Positions 25,353-34,428 of a stretch of 57,695 nt of DNA are shown piece after piece (position 1 is the first letter of the stretch; the number at the start of each line of letters is the position of its first letter). The stretch spans positions 1-57,695 of the forward strand of contig JAQGJB010000097.1 in the NCBI GenBank assembly GCA_028290825.1. The letters are read 5' to 3'. This DNA is from Micavibrio sp. (GTDB lineage Bacteria > Pseudomonadota > Alphaproteobacteria > Micavibrionales > Micavibrionaceae). The notes below the pieces were generated by a model, which made no database searches, was not told the DNA's origin, and saw only the letters and a program-made list of their open reading frames with translations. A program made the position numbers and the translations under genes.

Positions 25353-26252
25353 TTACAGGTTAAAGATCCGCACGGGGAAAACCTCGACGCCTTCGATCGT
25401 GACCAGGGCCACGGCTTTACCGTCATAAACGGCGAGGGCGTCACCTTCACCGAGTTTGCGCAAGCGCTCTACATCGGGTCGGGCTATGAAGGACAACTTC
25501 TGTCCCTGTTTTAACCTTGCGGCTTCTTGTGAATTCAGTTTCAGTGCCGGGATGCCGTCTAGCACTGTCTCCACAGGAAGGACGGCACTATGTCCAGTTT
25601 GTTCAAGCATTTCAAGGGAAATCGCCATATTCTGGTCCATAGGGCCGACTTTTTCCCGGCGCAAAGCCCCGATATACCCCACGGTCCCGAGGGCCAGCCC
25701 CATATCCCGGCCCAAAGACCGGATATAGGTGCCTTTTCCGCAGACGCAGCGGAAACTGGCCTGATCCGCCTCGCTCGACACCAGATCGAGGGATTCAATG
25801 AAAACCGGGCGGGGTTTCAAATCGACGTCTTCGCCCGACCTGGCAAGGTCATAGGCCCGTTCGCCGTCAATCTTAATCGCGGAAAACTGCGGTGGGGTTT
25901 GCAATATATCACCGGTAAAGTTTGGCAGGATAGCCCGGATCTCCTCCGCCGTCGGGCGGTTGGGGGATGTGGCGATGACGCCGCCCTCCAGATCGTCGGT
26001 TGAACGCTGTTCTCCCCAGTGGACAGTGAAGGTATAGGTCTTGATGTGATCGACGATAAAGGGAATGGTTTTGGTCGCTTCACCCATCGCAATGGGCAGG
26101 ATGCCGGTGGCCAGCGGATCAAGCGTGCCGCCATGGCCAATCTTCGCCGGATTGAGAATACGCCTGATCTTCCCGATCGCCTGGGTGGAGGTCAGCCCCG
26201 CCGGTTTATCGAGAGCAATCCAGCCATTGATGATGTCGCCTTTACGCTTCAT
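25353..26252 (-). CDS. truB: TruB, tRNA pseudouridine-55 synthase
   Basis: Makes pseudouridine 55 in the tRNA T-loop. The 299-residue product has the catalytic Asp in GGTLDPLATGIL, the substrate-binding segments HTV-like TYTFTVHWGEQRSTDDLEGG and TPPQFSAIKIDGERAYDLAR, and a carboxy-terminal PUA-like region. It lies between rbfA and rpsO, separated from rbfA by a 136-base gap filled by a large inverted repeat. Confidence 0.96.
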   Translation of the reverse strand: MKRKGDIINGWIALDKPAGLTSTQAIGKIRRILNPAKIGHGGTLDPLATGILPIAMGEATKTIPFIVDHIKTYTFTVHWGEQRSTDDLEGGVIATSPNRPTAEEIRAILPNFTGDILQTPPQFSAIKIDGERAYDLARSGEDVDLKPRPVFIESLDLVSSEADQASFRCVCGKGTYIRSLGRDMGLALGTVGYIGALRREKVGPMDQNMAISLEMLEQTGHSAVLPVETVLDGIPALKLNSQEAARLKQGQKLSFIARPDVERLRKLGEGDALAVYDGKAVALVTIEGVEVFPVRIFNL

Positions 26253-26274
26253 GTCTTTACTCGTTCAACTTGGT

Positions 26275-26374
26275 CGTCATCCCGGCGAAAGCCGGGACCC
26301 ATAGGATTGTTCCACTCGGATAGATTTGTCCTTTTATCACCATCGTAGGGGTCCCGGCTTTCGCCGGGATGACG
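26275..26374. repeat. 26-bp perfect inverted repeat between truB and rbfA
   Basis: The arms at 26275-26300 and 26349-26374 are perfect complements, separated by 48 bases. Each arm is itself a hairpin: TCCCGGC, a GAAA or TTTC loop, then GCCGGGA. This pattern (GTCATCCCGGCGAAAGCCGG) is a widely dispersed intergenic palindromic repeat in proteobacteria. It sits inside a translation operon and in mRNA would form either two hairpins or one long stem. Confidence 0.9.
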
Positions 26375-26388
26375 AATGGTGTGGAGGG

Positions 26389-26766
26389 TTAGTCGGCGTT
26401 AATCCCTTTGAGGATATTCTCAATCTTCTGCGCCTCGTCAAAACTGTCATCCTTCACGAACCGGACCTTCGGTGTCGTGCGCATTTTGACTTTCTTGCCG
26501 ATATCCTGCTGGAAGAACCAGGCGGCTTCGTTGAGGGCAGGGAGGATTTCGTCGAAATTGATCCCGCCGAGCGTCATCACATAGGCGGTGGCGTAGCGCA
26601 GGTCAGGACTGACCCGCACTTCCGTCACCGTCACGGTGCTCGACGATTCGAACAGCACAGGGTCATCGAAGCCACCGTTGCGCAGCGTCTCCGATAATAT
26701 GTGCCGGACTTCTTCGCCGACGCGCAGCATACGCTGCGATGGTGCTGGTTGGGCTTTACGCGGCAT
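26389..26766 (-). CDS. rbfA: RbfA, 30S ribosome-binding factor
   Basis: KH-fold protein that helps 16S rRNA 5'-end maturation. The 125-residue product shows RMLRVGEEVRHILSETL at the start, then TVTEVRVSPDLRYATAYVMT in the core and RTTPKVRFVKDDSFDEAQK near the end. It begins two bases after the infB stop, which implies translational coupling. Confidence 0.95.
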   Translation of the reverse strand: MPRKAQPAPSQRMLRVGEEVRHILSETLRNGGFDDPVLFESSSTVTVTEVRVSPDLRYATAYVMTLGGINFDEILPALNEAAWFFQQDIGKKVKMRTTPKVRFVKDDSFDEAQKIENILKGINAD

Positions 26767-26768
26767 AA

Positions 26769-29387
26769 TTACTCAACCGTTCTCGCTTCTGAAACAACAT
26801 CGAAGCATTCGATCTGATCGCCGGCTTTGATATCTTCGTAATGTTCGAAGGCCATACCGCATTCCATGCCCTTGCCGACTTCTTTGACTTCGTCCTTGAA
26901 GCGTTTGAGGGTTTTGAGTGTGCCTTCGTGGATGACAACAGAGTCGCGCAGCAGGCGGACTTTCGAACCGCGTTTGACGGTTCCGTCTGTAACCATACAG
27001 CCGCCGACCTTGCCGACTTTGGTGATGTTGAACACTTCGCGGATTTCCGCCTGACCCAGGTAAACTTCGCGCAGGTTTGGCGAGAGCATGCCGGAGAGGA
27101 GGAGTTTCGCATCATCGATGATGTTGTAGATGATGTTGTAGTAACGAACTTCCACGCCGTCACGTTCCGCCAGCTGACGCGCCTGAGCGTTGGCACGGAT
27201 GTTGAAGCCGATCAGCAGGGCATTGGATGCCTTGGCCAGAATAACATCGGATTCGGTAATCGCGCCGACACCGGAGTGCAGGATGCGGACTTCGACTTCC
27301 GGATTTTCCTCGCCGATTTTACGCAGGGAACCGATAATCGCTTCGGTCGAACCGCTGACGTCGGATTTCAGAATGACGGAAAGGGTTGTGCGTTTGGTTT
27401 CTTTCTCAACCGCCATAAGCTGTTCGAGGGTCGAGGTGCGGCGGGAGATGGAGCCGGCTGCCGCTTCACGCTTCTTGCGCTGACGGTAGGAGGCAATTTC
27501 ACGCGCTTTTGCATCGTCCTCAACCACGGTGAGGTTATCACCGGCGGATGGCGAGCCTTGCAGACCGAGAACCTCGACCGGGCGACCCGGTTCGGCGGTT
27601 TTGATCTGGTGACCCTTGTCATCGATGATCGCGCGGACGCGACCGGATTCAGCACCGGCAACAAAGATGTCACCGATTTTGAGCGTGCCCTTCTGGATCA
27701 GGACGGTCGCGACGTTACCGCGGCCCTGTTCCAGTTTGGCTTCGATGACCGTACCGAGGGCGGAACGGTTCGGGTTGGCTTTGAGGTCCAGAACTTCGGC
27801 CTGCAGGAGAATGGCTTCTTCCAGCTTGTCGAGGTTCAGTTTTTTCTTGGCCGACACTTCAACGATCTGCGTATCGCCGCCCATGGATTCGGGAACGATA
27901 TCGTGCTGAAGAAGATCCTGCGTCACTTTTTTCACGTTTGCATCGGGAAGGTCGATCTTGTTGATGGCAACAATGATCGGCACTTTGGCCGCTTTTGCGT
28001 GGGCAATCGCTTCGATCGTCTGTGGCATGATCGAGTCATTGGCGGCAACGACCAGGACCACGATATCCGTGACGTTGGCACCGCGCGCCCGCATTTCAGT
28101 AAAAGCGGCGTGACCCGGCGTATCGAGGAAGGTAATTTTCGCACCCGACGGCATTGTAACCTGATACGCGCCGATATGCTGGGTAATGCCACCGGCTTCA
28201 CCGGCAACAACATCGGTCGCGCGCAGGGCATCAAGCAGAGAGGTTTTACCATGGTCGACGTGACCCATGATGGTGACGACAGGCGGGCGGCGCATCAATT
28301 GCTCGCCGGTGTCTTCCGCACCTTCGATACCGATTTCAACATCACCTTCGGTGACGCGTTTGAAGGTGTGGCCGAATTCATGGATGATCAGTTCGGCGGT
28401 GTCCGCGTCGATGGTCTGGGTAATGGTGGCCATCACACCCATTTTCATCAATGCTTTCACGACATCAGGCGCACGTTCCGACATACGGTTCGCCAGATCG
28501 GCAACCGTGATGTATTCAGGCAGAACAACTTCACGCACCTGTTTGACGGCAGTTTCCTGCATCGCCATCCGGGCCTTTTCACGGGCGCGGCGGGCAGCGG
28601 CGAGGGAGCGGCCTTTTTCATGGCTGTAGAGTTTGTCTTCACCGGAAAGCGCGGTCTGCAATGTGATCTTGCCAGGCGTACGACGGTTGTCATCTTCCTT
28701 GCGGGTCGCAGGAGCTTTGACGCCGGTGTTTTTCTTCATCCGGGCGCGGTAGCTTTCTTCTTCTTCCGCATCGGCATCGAGCATTTTCGGTGCGGCGCGT
28801 GTGCCCGGCGGGCCGAATTTGTCGGCAGGGTTTGGCGGCGGGGCGAAGCGGTTTTCAATCTGCTTCTTGGCGCGTTGTTCTTCCTCCTCGATGCGTTGCA
28901 GTTCCGCGATTTCGCGGGCGCGCGCATCTTCGGCGGTATCCTGAACCGGTTCCGGTTTCTTGATGACCGGGGCGCCAAAGCCGTATTCCGGCGTGGCGAC
29001 TGGCTCTTCCGATTTGGCTTTTTTGGACTCTTCATCGGCCTGTTGCAGGGCGCGGATACGGGCTTCACGCTCTTCCGAGGTGAGCTTGCGCAGTTCGGCA
29101 CCCGGTGCGGTGATAATCGGCTTTTCTTCCGCTGTCTGCGGGCGGGCCATCGGCGCGGTGGTTGAACCTGTACGGCTGCGGCGAACCTCGACCGCAACGG
29201 TTTTACCGGAGCGTGAAGGTTGCGACATCACCGGCTTCGGTGCGGCAGGAGCAGGGGTTGCACCACCGCCAGCAGCAGGAGCCGCAGCAGTTGAACCCGC
29301 TGTCTTCAGGGTCAGCGTTTTCTTTGCACCAAGCGTCAATGGAGCCTTTTTGGTTTCGTCTTTTTTCTCAGTATCGGTCATTTTCAA
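26769..29387 (-). CDS. infB: Translation initiation factor IF-2
   Basis: GTPase that places initiator tRNA on the 30S subunit. The 872-residue product has a charged, partly disordered amino-terminal 290 residues rich in Glu, Lys, Pro and Ala. An IF2_N-like region follows ([20 protein letters not shown]). The G domain near 375-540 has G1 [10 protein letters not shown]3 DTPGHAAF and G4 NKIDLPDA, and the carboxy-terminal domains run to the end. Its start overlaps the ylxR stop by four bases. A 774-codon open frame on the opposite strand is a composition shadow. Confidence 0.97.
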   Translation of the reverse strand: MKMTDTEKKDETKKAPLTLGAKKTLTLKTAGSTAAAPAAGGGATPAPAAPKPVMSQPSRSGKTVAVEVRRSRTGSTTAPMARPQTAEEKPIITAPGAELRKLTSEEREARIRALQQADEESKKAKSEEPVATPEYGFGAPVIKKPEPVQDTAEDARAREIAELQRIEEEEQRAKKQIENRFAPPPNPADKFGPPGTRAAPKMLDADAEEEESYRARMKKNTGVKAPATRKEDDNRRTPGKITLQTALSGEDKLYSHEKGRSLAAARRAREKARMAMQETAVKQVREVVLPEYITVADLANRMSERAPDVVKALMKMGVMATITQTIDADTAELIIHEFGHTFKRVTEGDVEIGIEGAEDTGEQLMRRPPVVTIMGHVDHGKTSLLDALRATDVVAGEAGGITQHIGAYQVTMPSGAKITFLDTPGHAAFTEMRARGANVTDIVVLVVAANDSIMPQTIEAIAHAKAAKVPIIVAINKIDLPDANVKKVTQDLLQHDIVPESMGGDTQIVEVSAKKKLNLDKLEEAILLQAEVLDLKANPNRSALGTVIEAKLEQGRGNVATVLIQKGTLKIGDIFVAGAESGRVRAIIDDKGHQIKTAEPGRPVEVLGLQGSPSAGDNLTVVEDDAKAREIASYRQRKKREAAAGSISRRTSTLEQLMAVEKETKRTTLSVILKSDVSGSTEAIIGSLRKIGEENPEVEVRILHSGVGAITESDVILAKASNALLIGFNIRANAQARQLAERDGVEVRYYNIIYNIIDDAKLLLSGMLSPNLREVYLGQAEIREVFNITKVGKVGGCMVTDGTVKRGSKVRLLRDSVVIHEGTLKTLKRFKDEVKEVGKGMECGMAFEHYEDIKAGDQIECFDVVSEARTVE

Positions 29388-30094
29388 TCTTCTTCGTTCT
29401 GGGTTTGATCGCGGAATAAGTTCATGCGTTTGACATGAACAAAAAACTTGGTGGCCGTACCGCCGCGCCCGAGGGCAGCGTGGTAAACTTTGTTTGCGCC
29501 GGACGCTTTTGAAAGCTCGTCGCTGGTGAAAAAATCGACGATGCGCGCATTGTTCGATTGCGCATGGAAAGACAGGGTCATGCGGGTGTCGGCATCTTTC
29601 GGTGACGCTGTCAGGTAAATCGAACCCTTGCCGGATTTCAGCATGCCTTCGGTTTTCTCGGCCCCTGTCAGCAATTGCCCGGCTTTCTTGGTCATGGACA
29701 GCATGGAGAGTGCCTGATGACGCAGGCCCGCTTCAATCTGGTCCATCATGTTCGGCGGAATGACGACATCCGCACCGAAAGGATTATCCTTCAGCGCGGC
29801 TTCCATCACAGGACGGTAGAGGTTGACGAAGAATTCCTTACCCGGAAGTTTCTCGGCGAAATCAGGGTATAGCGTATTTTCCGGTCCGATCACGAAACGG
29901 AGAACGCGGTCCTTCGCCAGTGCCTCGCCCGATTGGGCGCAGGTGAAGGTCGGGGCAGGTTTCGGTGGTTTTACGTAGGGTTTGTCGGTTGATTGATCTG
30001 GTGAAATCGAGGCAAGGGTCGGCTGTTCACGCCCGTTATCCACGGGCGTGTTTTCAGTTTGACCGTTGGGTGTTGGCTCCCCGATGGTGATCAA
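29384..30094 (-). CDS. ylxR: YlxR (DUF448) fused to an L7Ae-like domain
   Basis: Putative RNA-binding protein of the nusA-infB operon. The 236-residue product has a Pro-rich extension of about 50 residues, then the YlxR domain (about 50-105). From about 115 to 215 comes an L7Ae/RplGA-type domain ([20 protein letters not shown]). The fusion is usual in Alphaproteobacteria. The YlxR part is unusual: the basic CxxxR start is replaced by [20 protein letters not shown], and the GRGxY-type loop reads [12 protein letters not shown] binding by this half may be weakened. Confidence 0.85.
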   Translation of the reverse strand: MITIGEPTPNGQTENTPVDNGREQPTLASISPDQSTDKPYVKPPKPAPTFTCAQSGEALAKDRVLRFVIGPENTLYPDFAEKLPGKEFFVNLYRPVMEAALKDNPFGADVVIPPNMMDQIEAGLRHQALSMLSMTKKAGQLLTGAEKTEGMLKSGKGSIYLTASPKDADTRMTLSFHAQSNNARIVDFFTSDELSKASGANKVYHAALGRGGTATKFFVHVKRMNLFRDQTQNEED

Positions 30095-30103
30095 TCAGCC
30101 TCC

Positions 30104-31648
30104 TCATGATGCCGCAGCAGGAGCCGAAGCCCCAGTGCTATCAGCTGTGCCGTTATCATTTTCATTTTCAAACCAGTGAGCGCGCGCTTCCATGATCATA
30201 GCGTTTGCTTCAGCCAATGACATTGCATTCGAACCCAGAATTTCAACCAGTTCATCACCGGCGAGGTCAGCGAGATCGTCTTTCGACTTCACACCGGCTT
30301 CGGCCAGTTTCAGGATCTGGTCAGGCTTCAGCCCGTCAAAGCTCATCAGGTCGTCCTGGATGCCCAGTTCCTGACGTTTCGATTCCAGCTCCGCTTTCTT
30401 CGCATCGATCCATGCTGTCGCACGGCTTTGCAGTTCGGCAGCAACGTCTTCATCGAAGCCTTCGATTTTCGCCAGTTCGGAAATTGGCGTTTCGATGATT
30501 TCTTCGATGGTAACAAAGCCTTCAGCAACCAGCAGGTGGGTGATGACTTCATCAATGTCGAGAGCTTCGGTGAACAGGGCCGAACGCTTCGCGAATTCTT
30601 CTGCGCGGCGGGCTTGTTCTTCGGCTTCGGTCAGAATGTCGATGTCCCAGCCGGTCAATTGCGCGGCAAGGCGGACGTTCTGGCCACGACGACCGATGGC
30701 GAGGGACAACTGGTCCTCAGGCACAACAACGTCGAGGCGGTGTTTCTCTTCATCCAGAACAACTTTGGAAACTTCTGCAGGCTGCAGGGAGTTCACAACG
30801 AAAGTCGCAAAATCTTCCGACCATGGCACGATATCAATTTTCTCTCCGCCCAGTTCGCCAACAACGGCCTGAACGCGGGAACCGCGCATACCGACGCAGG
30901 CACCGACCGGGTCGATGGAACCGTCACGGGACGCCACAGCAATTTTCGCGCGGGAACCCGGATCACGGGCAACGGCTTTGATTTCAATCTGGCCGTCGTA
31001 GATTTCAGGGACCTCCTGCATGAACAGCTTCGCCATGAATTCAGGCTTGGCGCGGGACAGGAAAATCTGCGGACCGCGAACTTCTTCACGGACGTCATAG
31101 ATCAGGGCGCGAACGCGGTCACCAACCTTGAGGTTTTCACGCGGCAGGGACTCATCGCGGCGGAGCAGGGCTTCAGCTTTGCCGCCGAGGTCGACGGTGG
31201 TGTTGCCGTATTCAACGCGTTTGATGATGCCGACGGTGATTTCGCCGATCTTGTCTTTGAACTCAATGAATTGTTTTGAACGCTCGGCGTCACGGACTTT
31301 CTGAACGATAACCTGTTTCGCGGTCTGTGCGGCGATACGGCCAAAGTCCAGCGGTGGCAGGGTATCAACCAGGAATTCACCAACGGCGACGTCCGGCTTG
31401 ATGCGTTTCGCTTCTTTCAGGGTCAGTTGGCGCGCTTCGCCTTCCGGATCAATCGCTTCAACGACTTCGCGGTAGCGTTTCAGTTCGATGATGCCCGATT
31501 TGCGGTCGATAATCGCGCGGATGTCATGGTCGAAACCGTATTTGGAGCGGCCGGCCTTCTGGATCGCTTCTTCCATGGCGGAGAGTACGATCTCTTTTTC
31601 AATATTCTTTTCGCGGGCGACGACGTCAGCGACTTGCAGCAGTTCCAT
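30104..31648 (-). CDS. nusA: NusA, transcription termination/antitermination factor
   Basis: RNA polymerase-binding factor that promotes pausing, intrinsic termination and antitermination. The 514-residue product has the amino-terminal RNAP-binding domain, an S1 domain (about 135-200) and two KH domains (about 205-345, with [20 protein letters not shown] and [15 protein letters not shown]). The long carboxy-terminal region from about 350 has two helix-hairpin-helix acidic repeats, as in Proteobacteria with the extended form. Its start overlaps the rimP end by 23 bases. Confidence 0.97.
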   Translation of the reverse strand: MELLQVADVVAREKNIEKEIVLSAMEEAIQKAGRSKYGFDHDIRAIIDRKSGIIELKRYREVVEAIDPEGEARQLTLKEAKRIKPDVAVGEFLVDTLPPLDFGRIAAQTAKQVIVQKVRDAERSKQFIEFKDKIGEITVGIIKRVEYGNTTVDLGGKAEALLRRDESLPRENLKVGDRVRALIYDVREEVRGPQIFLSRAKPEFMAKLFMQEVPEIYDGQIEIKAVARDPGSRAKIAVASRDGSIDPVGACVGMRGSRVQAVVGELGGEKIDIVPWSEDFATFVVNSLQPAEVSKVVLDEEKHRLDVVVPEDQLSLAIGRRGQNVRLAAQLTGWDIDILTEAEEQARRAEEFAKRSALFTEALDIDEVITHLLVAEGFVTIEEIIETPISELAKIEGFDEDVAAELQSRATAWIDAKKAELESKRQELGIQDDLMSFDGLKPDQILKLAEAGVKSKDDLADLAGDELVEILGSNAMSLAEANAMIMEARAHWFENENDNGTADSTGASAPAAAS

Positions 31649-32219
31649 GGTCTTTAACCTCTTCTTCTACTTCGTTTTCGGCGGACTCAGCGTCCGGGTT
31701 TGCTTCTTGTTGTAACGCTTTAAACTTCTTCTGGGTGACATCGATCAGCTCTTTGCTCATCACCAGTTTGGCTTTCTCAATCCGGTCGAAGGGCAGTGCC
31801 ACTTCACCTTTATCCAGTTTGAGAACAACCGTATCTCCATTCTCGGTGCGGATAATGCGACCACGGAAACGTTTCTGCGTTTCAAGCGGCGGATCAATCT
31901 CCAGCTTCACGTCGAGACCTTTGTATTCTTCGTAGTGTTCGAACTTCATCAGCAGCCGGTCAATGCCCGGTGAACTGACTTCCAGACGGTATTCCCCGCT
32001 GATCGGGTCTTCCACGTCCAGAATGGCACCCACAGCGCGGGATACCTGTCTGCAATCTTCAACACCCAGAGATTTTGTCTTCGGGTTTTCCGCCATGATC
32101 TGGATGGTCAGGGCGCCGCCTTCACCGGATTGCTGAACGCAGTAGAGATTAAAACCCAGGCCGGTAACGGTGGGTTCAATCATCTTGGTAATACGTTCTT
32201 CCAGTGGCGTCAGCCGCAT
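31626..32219 (-). CDS. rimP: RimP, ribosome maturation factor
   Basis: Needed for 30S subunit maturation. The 197-residue product has the amino-terminal domain (PTVTGLGFNLYCVQQSGEGG, with EYRLEVSSPGIDRLL) and the SH3-like carboxy-terminal domain (KRFRGRIIRTENGDTVVLKL). An acidic tail of about 25 residues is longer than usual. It is the first gene of the operon, preceded by a promoter and a terminator-like hairpin in the leader. Confidence 0.95.
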   Translation of the reverse strand: MRLTPLEERITKMIEPTVTGLGFNLYCVQQSGEGGALTIQIMAENPKTKSLGVEDCRQVSRAVGAILDVEDPISGEYRLEVSSPGIDRLLMKFEHYEEYKGLDVKLEIDPPLETQKRFRGRIIRTENGDTVVLKLDKGEVALPFDRIEKAKLVMSKELIDVTQKKFKALQQEANPDAESAENEVEEEVKDHGTAASR

Positions 32220-32240
32220 TAACTTTTAGCCCTAAGTAAC

Positions 32241-32267
32241 AAAAAAGGCGGGCCGTTGAGCCCACCT
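32241..32267 (-). terminator. Terminator-like hairpin in the rimP leader (putative attenuator)
   Basis: On the minus strand AGGTGGGC, loop TCAACG, GCCCGCCT, then six T. This gives an 8-bp stem with one G-U pair, between the predicted promoter and the rimP ATG. It would stop transcription before the first gene unless bypassed, so it fits an attenuator. E. coli and related species also have terminators in the rimP-nusA leader. Confidence 0.7.
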
Positions 32268-32297
32268 ATCAAACATGATCAGGTTGTATTGAGGAGA

Positions 32298-32326
32298 TAT
32301 ATAGGGAGATTCCCACACATTTGCAA
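32298..32326 (-). promoter_or_regulatory. Promoter of the rimP-nusA-infB-rpsO operon
   Basis: TTGCAA (-35) and TATATA (-10), with an exact 17-base spacer, on the minus strand. The predicted leader is about 72 bases and contains the attenuator hairpin. Confidence 0.65.
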
Positions 32327-32349
32327 CCTTTATCGGTATTTTTTTGACA

Positions 32350-32377
32350 AACCCTAAATTCGCTGGAATTCAGGGTT
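32350..32377. repeat. 12-bp stem-loop downstream of the frameshifted gene
   Basis: AACCCTAAATTC, loop GCTG, GAATTCAGGGTT, perfect apart from one G-U type pair on the minus strand. It lies just after the inferred end of the minus-strand gene at 32388 but lacks a T run. It may still mark the end of that transcript. Confidence 0.55.
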
Positions 32378-32387
32378 CGGTTAATAT

Positions 32388-32761
32388 TTACAAACCAGGT
32401 TTGGGCAGATGGGCTGTTTGGTCGAAACGGATTCTGATCTCTGCATCAAGCTTGTCGAATGAGCAATAGGACGTTACGTGGGTAAAGCGGTCATAAAATT
32501 CAAGGTTTCTTGTTTTTGCGTTGACGAGAATATCGACCCGGCTTTCCGCAACATTTTCCGATTTTGCGGTAAAATCAGCCTTTGGCCCTCACTGAGCGTG
32601 TTGTAGGGCATCGCGGCAATACTGGCATGGCGCTCGCCCAGCCCGTCAAACCGTTGTGTGCCGGTTGGCTGGCCTGTGATGAAAAAGAGGCTGAGTTCGG
32701 GAACGTTATAGACAGTTTTTATGCGGCTGGTCATCGCGCCAGTGAAAGGGTCTTTCGCCAT
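32388..32761 (-). pseudogene. Unassigned gene with an internal frameshift
   Basis: Two overlapping frames together read as one protein. The first 59-60 codons (MAKDPFTGAMTSRIKTVYN to NTLSEG) start after a very strong AAGGAGAG site. The annotated frame then runs on to a stop at 32474. A second frame, entered near 32583, continues for about 63 codons without a stop (ADFTAKSENVAESRVDILV, ending AHLPKPGL) to 32388. Adding one base near the CAAAGG at about 32583 would join them into roughly 124 residues. This may be a disabled gene, a sequencing slip in the short A run, or frameshifting. The family is not recognised. Confidence 0.6.
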
Positions 32762-32913
32762 TTTGCTCTCCTTGTTGAATATCGCTTTGCTACCGTGTAG
32801 CCGGGTAAAGTGTTGATAAATTATGAAAAAACGGGATTTAAAAAATGCATTTTCATAAGCGAAAATATAGTGTATCTGTTACCGCAGAAAAATAATCATA
32901 AGGAGTGTGTAAA

Positions 32914-33480
32914 ATGTCTTTCTTATCACGGGCTTTCGAAAAAATGTTCTTGTCCCCTGAAAAACTGCAATTGAAGGCTGCTTTCCTGCAGGCTACCCAG
33001 GCTGTCCGCAGCCATGATACGCCAACCCTGAAGGCTGTGTTGGGCAACACAAAATTTGATCAGGATAAAAATCTGTCCTTGCTGGTCGGGGCGATCAGCA
33101 TCGATAATGTTGAGGGTTTCGAAACCATTCTCGACGGAACCGGAACATCTGTTAAAAACGTGCTGACCCTGCATAACTATCTTCCTCTGGCAACACAAAG
33201 CCTCGACACACCGATGCTTCCTTACGCCATAAGCCGCGGCAGCGAGAAGATTTCACGCTTCCTGGCCGGTCACCCGGATACCGATCCTGAGGCGCGCGCC
33301 TGCATGTCGTATTTCAACGCCTGTGTCTGCCCGTCAACAGGCACTGTTTATGCCCATTCCACAACGGTTCGCCTCCGTAAAGCCCAAAGCCTCGCTGAAA
33401 AGATGGGGATGCCAGGGGTAGCGGAGATCATCAGGGCGCGGACGGAAGCCGTAAAAATCCCGTTCGCCAGCCGTAATTAG
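32914..33480 (+). CDS. Unassigned protein, possibly ankyrin-like
   Basis: The 188-residue product has no clear family. Parts such as LLVGAISIDNVEGFETILDG resemble an ankyrin helix pair, but I cannot count repeats with confidence. It is soluble, without a signal peptide. AAGGAG lies eight bases before the ATG. A candidate promoter (TTGATA near 32813) and a perfect 12-base palindrome AAAATGCATTTT (32842-32853) are upstream. It belongs to the block that interrupts the usual trmB-rimP order. Confidence 0.65.
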   Translation: MSFLSRAFEKMFLSPEKLQLKAAFLQATQAVRSHDTPTLKAVLGNTKFDQDKNLSLLVGAISIDNVEGFETILDGTGTSVKNVLTLHNYLPLATQSLDTPMLPYAISRGSEKISRFLAGHPDTDPEARACMSYFNACVCPSTGTVYAHSTTVRLRKAQSLAEKMGMPGVAEIIRARTEAVKIPFASRN

Positions 33481-33508
33481 ATCATGTCCTTCTAATAGAA
33501 AACCAATT

Positions 33509-33543
33509 AAAGCATTGACATAATAATGGAAATGCTTTAATTT
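33509..33543 (+). promoter_or_regulatory. Promoter with a flanking dyad for the gene at 33568
   Basis: TTGACA (33515-33520) and TAATTT (33538-33543) with a 17-base spacer. An inverted repeat AAAGCATT (33509-33516) and AATGCTTT (33531-33538) overlaps both boxes, so a bound repressor would cover the promoter. Confidence 0.65.
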
Positions 33544-33567
33544 GGGGCTTGGGAAGAGAGAATTGAA

Positions 33568-34428
33568 ATGACACAGCGTCATAATCTTAAATCTCTGGAG
33601 GCCTTTAAAAAGGTCGAGCTGAATGGATCTGATATTTTAAGCCAGATCAGCCTGGATATCCGCGGTGAAAATAACAGACAGCCGCGCCCCTCTGATGTGC
33701 GGGTTCTCCTGCGCACGGCGGATCTACAGGGGCAGGAATATCAGTTTCCCAACCATGGTCATCCGGATAATGAGCTGAGCACTGTCGCCTTCAACGGTGA
33801 TAATGCCATCGTCATCATGCCTGCAGGCGATACCACGCGCCGCCAGCTTTTCTCCGCACAGCAGATTATTGACCGGCTGAAAAAAAGCGGGCTGGAACGT
33901 GCGACTCCTGATTTCATCGAGAAAGAAATCGTTCGCGGGGATCTCTCCAGAAAATTCGTTGCACAGGCTTATGGTCCGGCGCCCTTTGTGGCGCAGGCGG
34001 CACGTTTTGTGGATGTTGAGATTCCATCACCAAACGGTGGCACCGAAACCATTATTCCCGACATTACCCAGGATTATGCCGTGGGTATGCGCGCGCCGAC
34101 ACACGAGGAAGCTTTCCTGGTGATGTATTCCGGCAGCCCTAAAGACCTTTTCATGCGCGCCGGCAGTGCGGCAGCGCATTACCTGTCAACGATCGAAAAC
34201 GCGGTTCCCGCCACCCTTAGGGGAACATCGACAGTTGCAGAACATTTGGACGGAATAGGGCAGGTGACCAAGGGTATCGTTCTGTCCGTCGATGCGGCCA
34301 CAGGAGGCACCAAGCCGATCCGCCTTGAATCCGCAAAGGATATCTTCAATATCGAAAAATTGCCTGTCGTCATGGTAAATGACAACCAGCAGGTAATTGC
34401 GCAATACAAACCTGTATTCAAGCCATAA
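33568..34428 (+). CDS. Unassigned cytosolic protein
   Basis: Not recognised. The 286-residue product is soluble and probably mixed alpha/beta, with no cysteine and no signal peptide. Segments such as DYAVGMRAPTHEEAFLVMYS and KGIVLSVDAATGGTKPIRLE suggest a folded enzyme-like or binding domain, but I see no catalytic motif. It has its own strong promoter with an overlapping dyad. It overlaps the end of the convergent trmB by 11 bases. Confidence 0.7.
   Translation: MTQRHNLKSLEAFKKVELNGSDILSQISLDIRGENNRQPRPSDVRVLLRTADLQGQEYQFPNHGHPDNELSTVAFNGDNAIVIMPAGDTTRRQLFSAQQIIDRLKKSGLERATPDFIEKEIVRGDLSRKFVAQAYGPAPFVAQAARFVDVEIPSPNGGTETIIPDITQDYAVGMRAPTHEEAFLVMYSGSPKDLFMRAGSAAAHYLSTIENAVPATLRGTSTVAEHLDGIGQVTKGIVLSVDAATGGTKPIRLESAKDIFNIEKLPVVMVNDNQQVIAQYKPVFKP

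Noticed and set aside
26841-29165. 774-codon open frame on the plus strand
   Set aside because: It lies entirely opposite infB. Its composition (Phe, Asp, Gly, Arg runs) is that of a reverse-complement shadow of a GC-biased gene, and there is no ribosome binding site.
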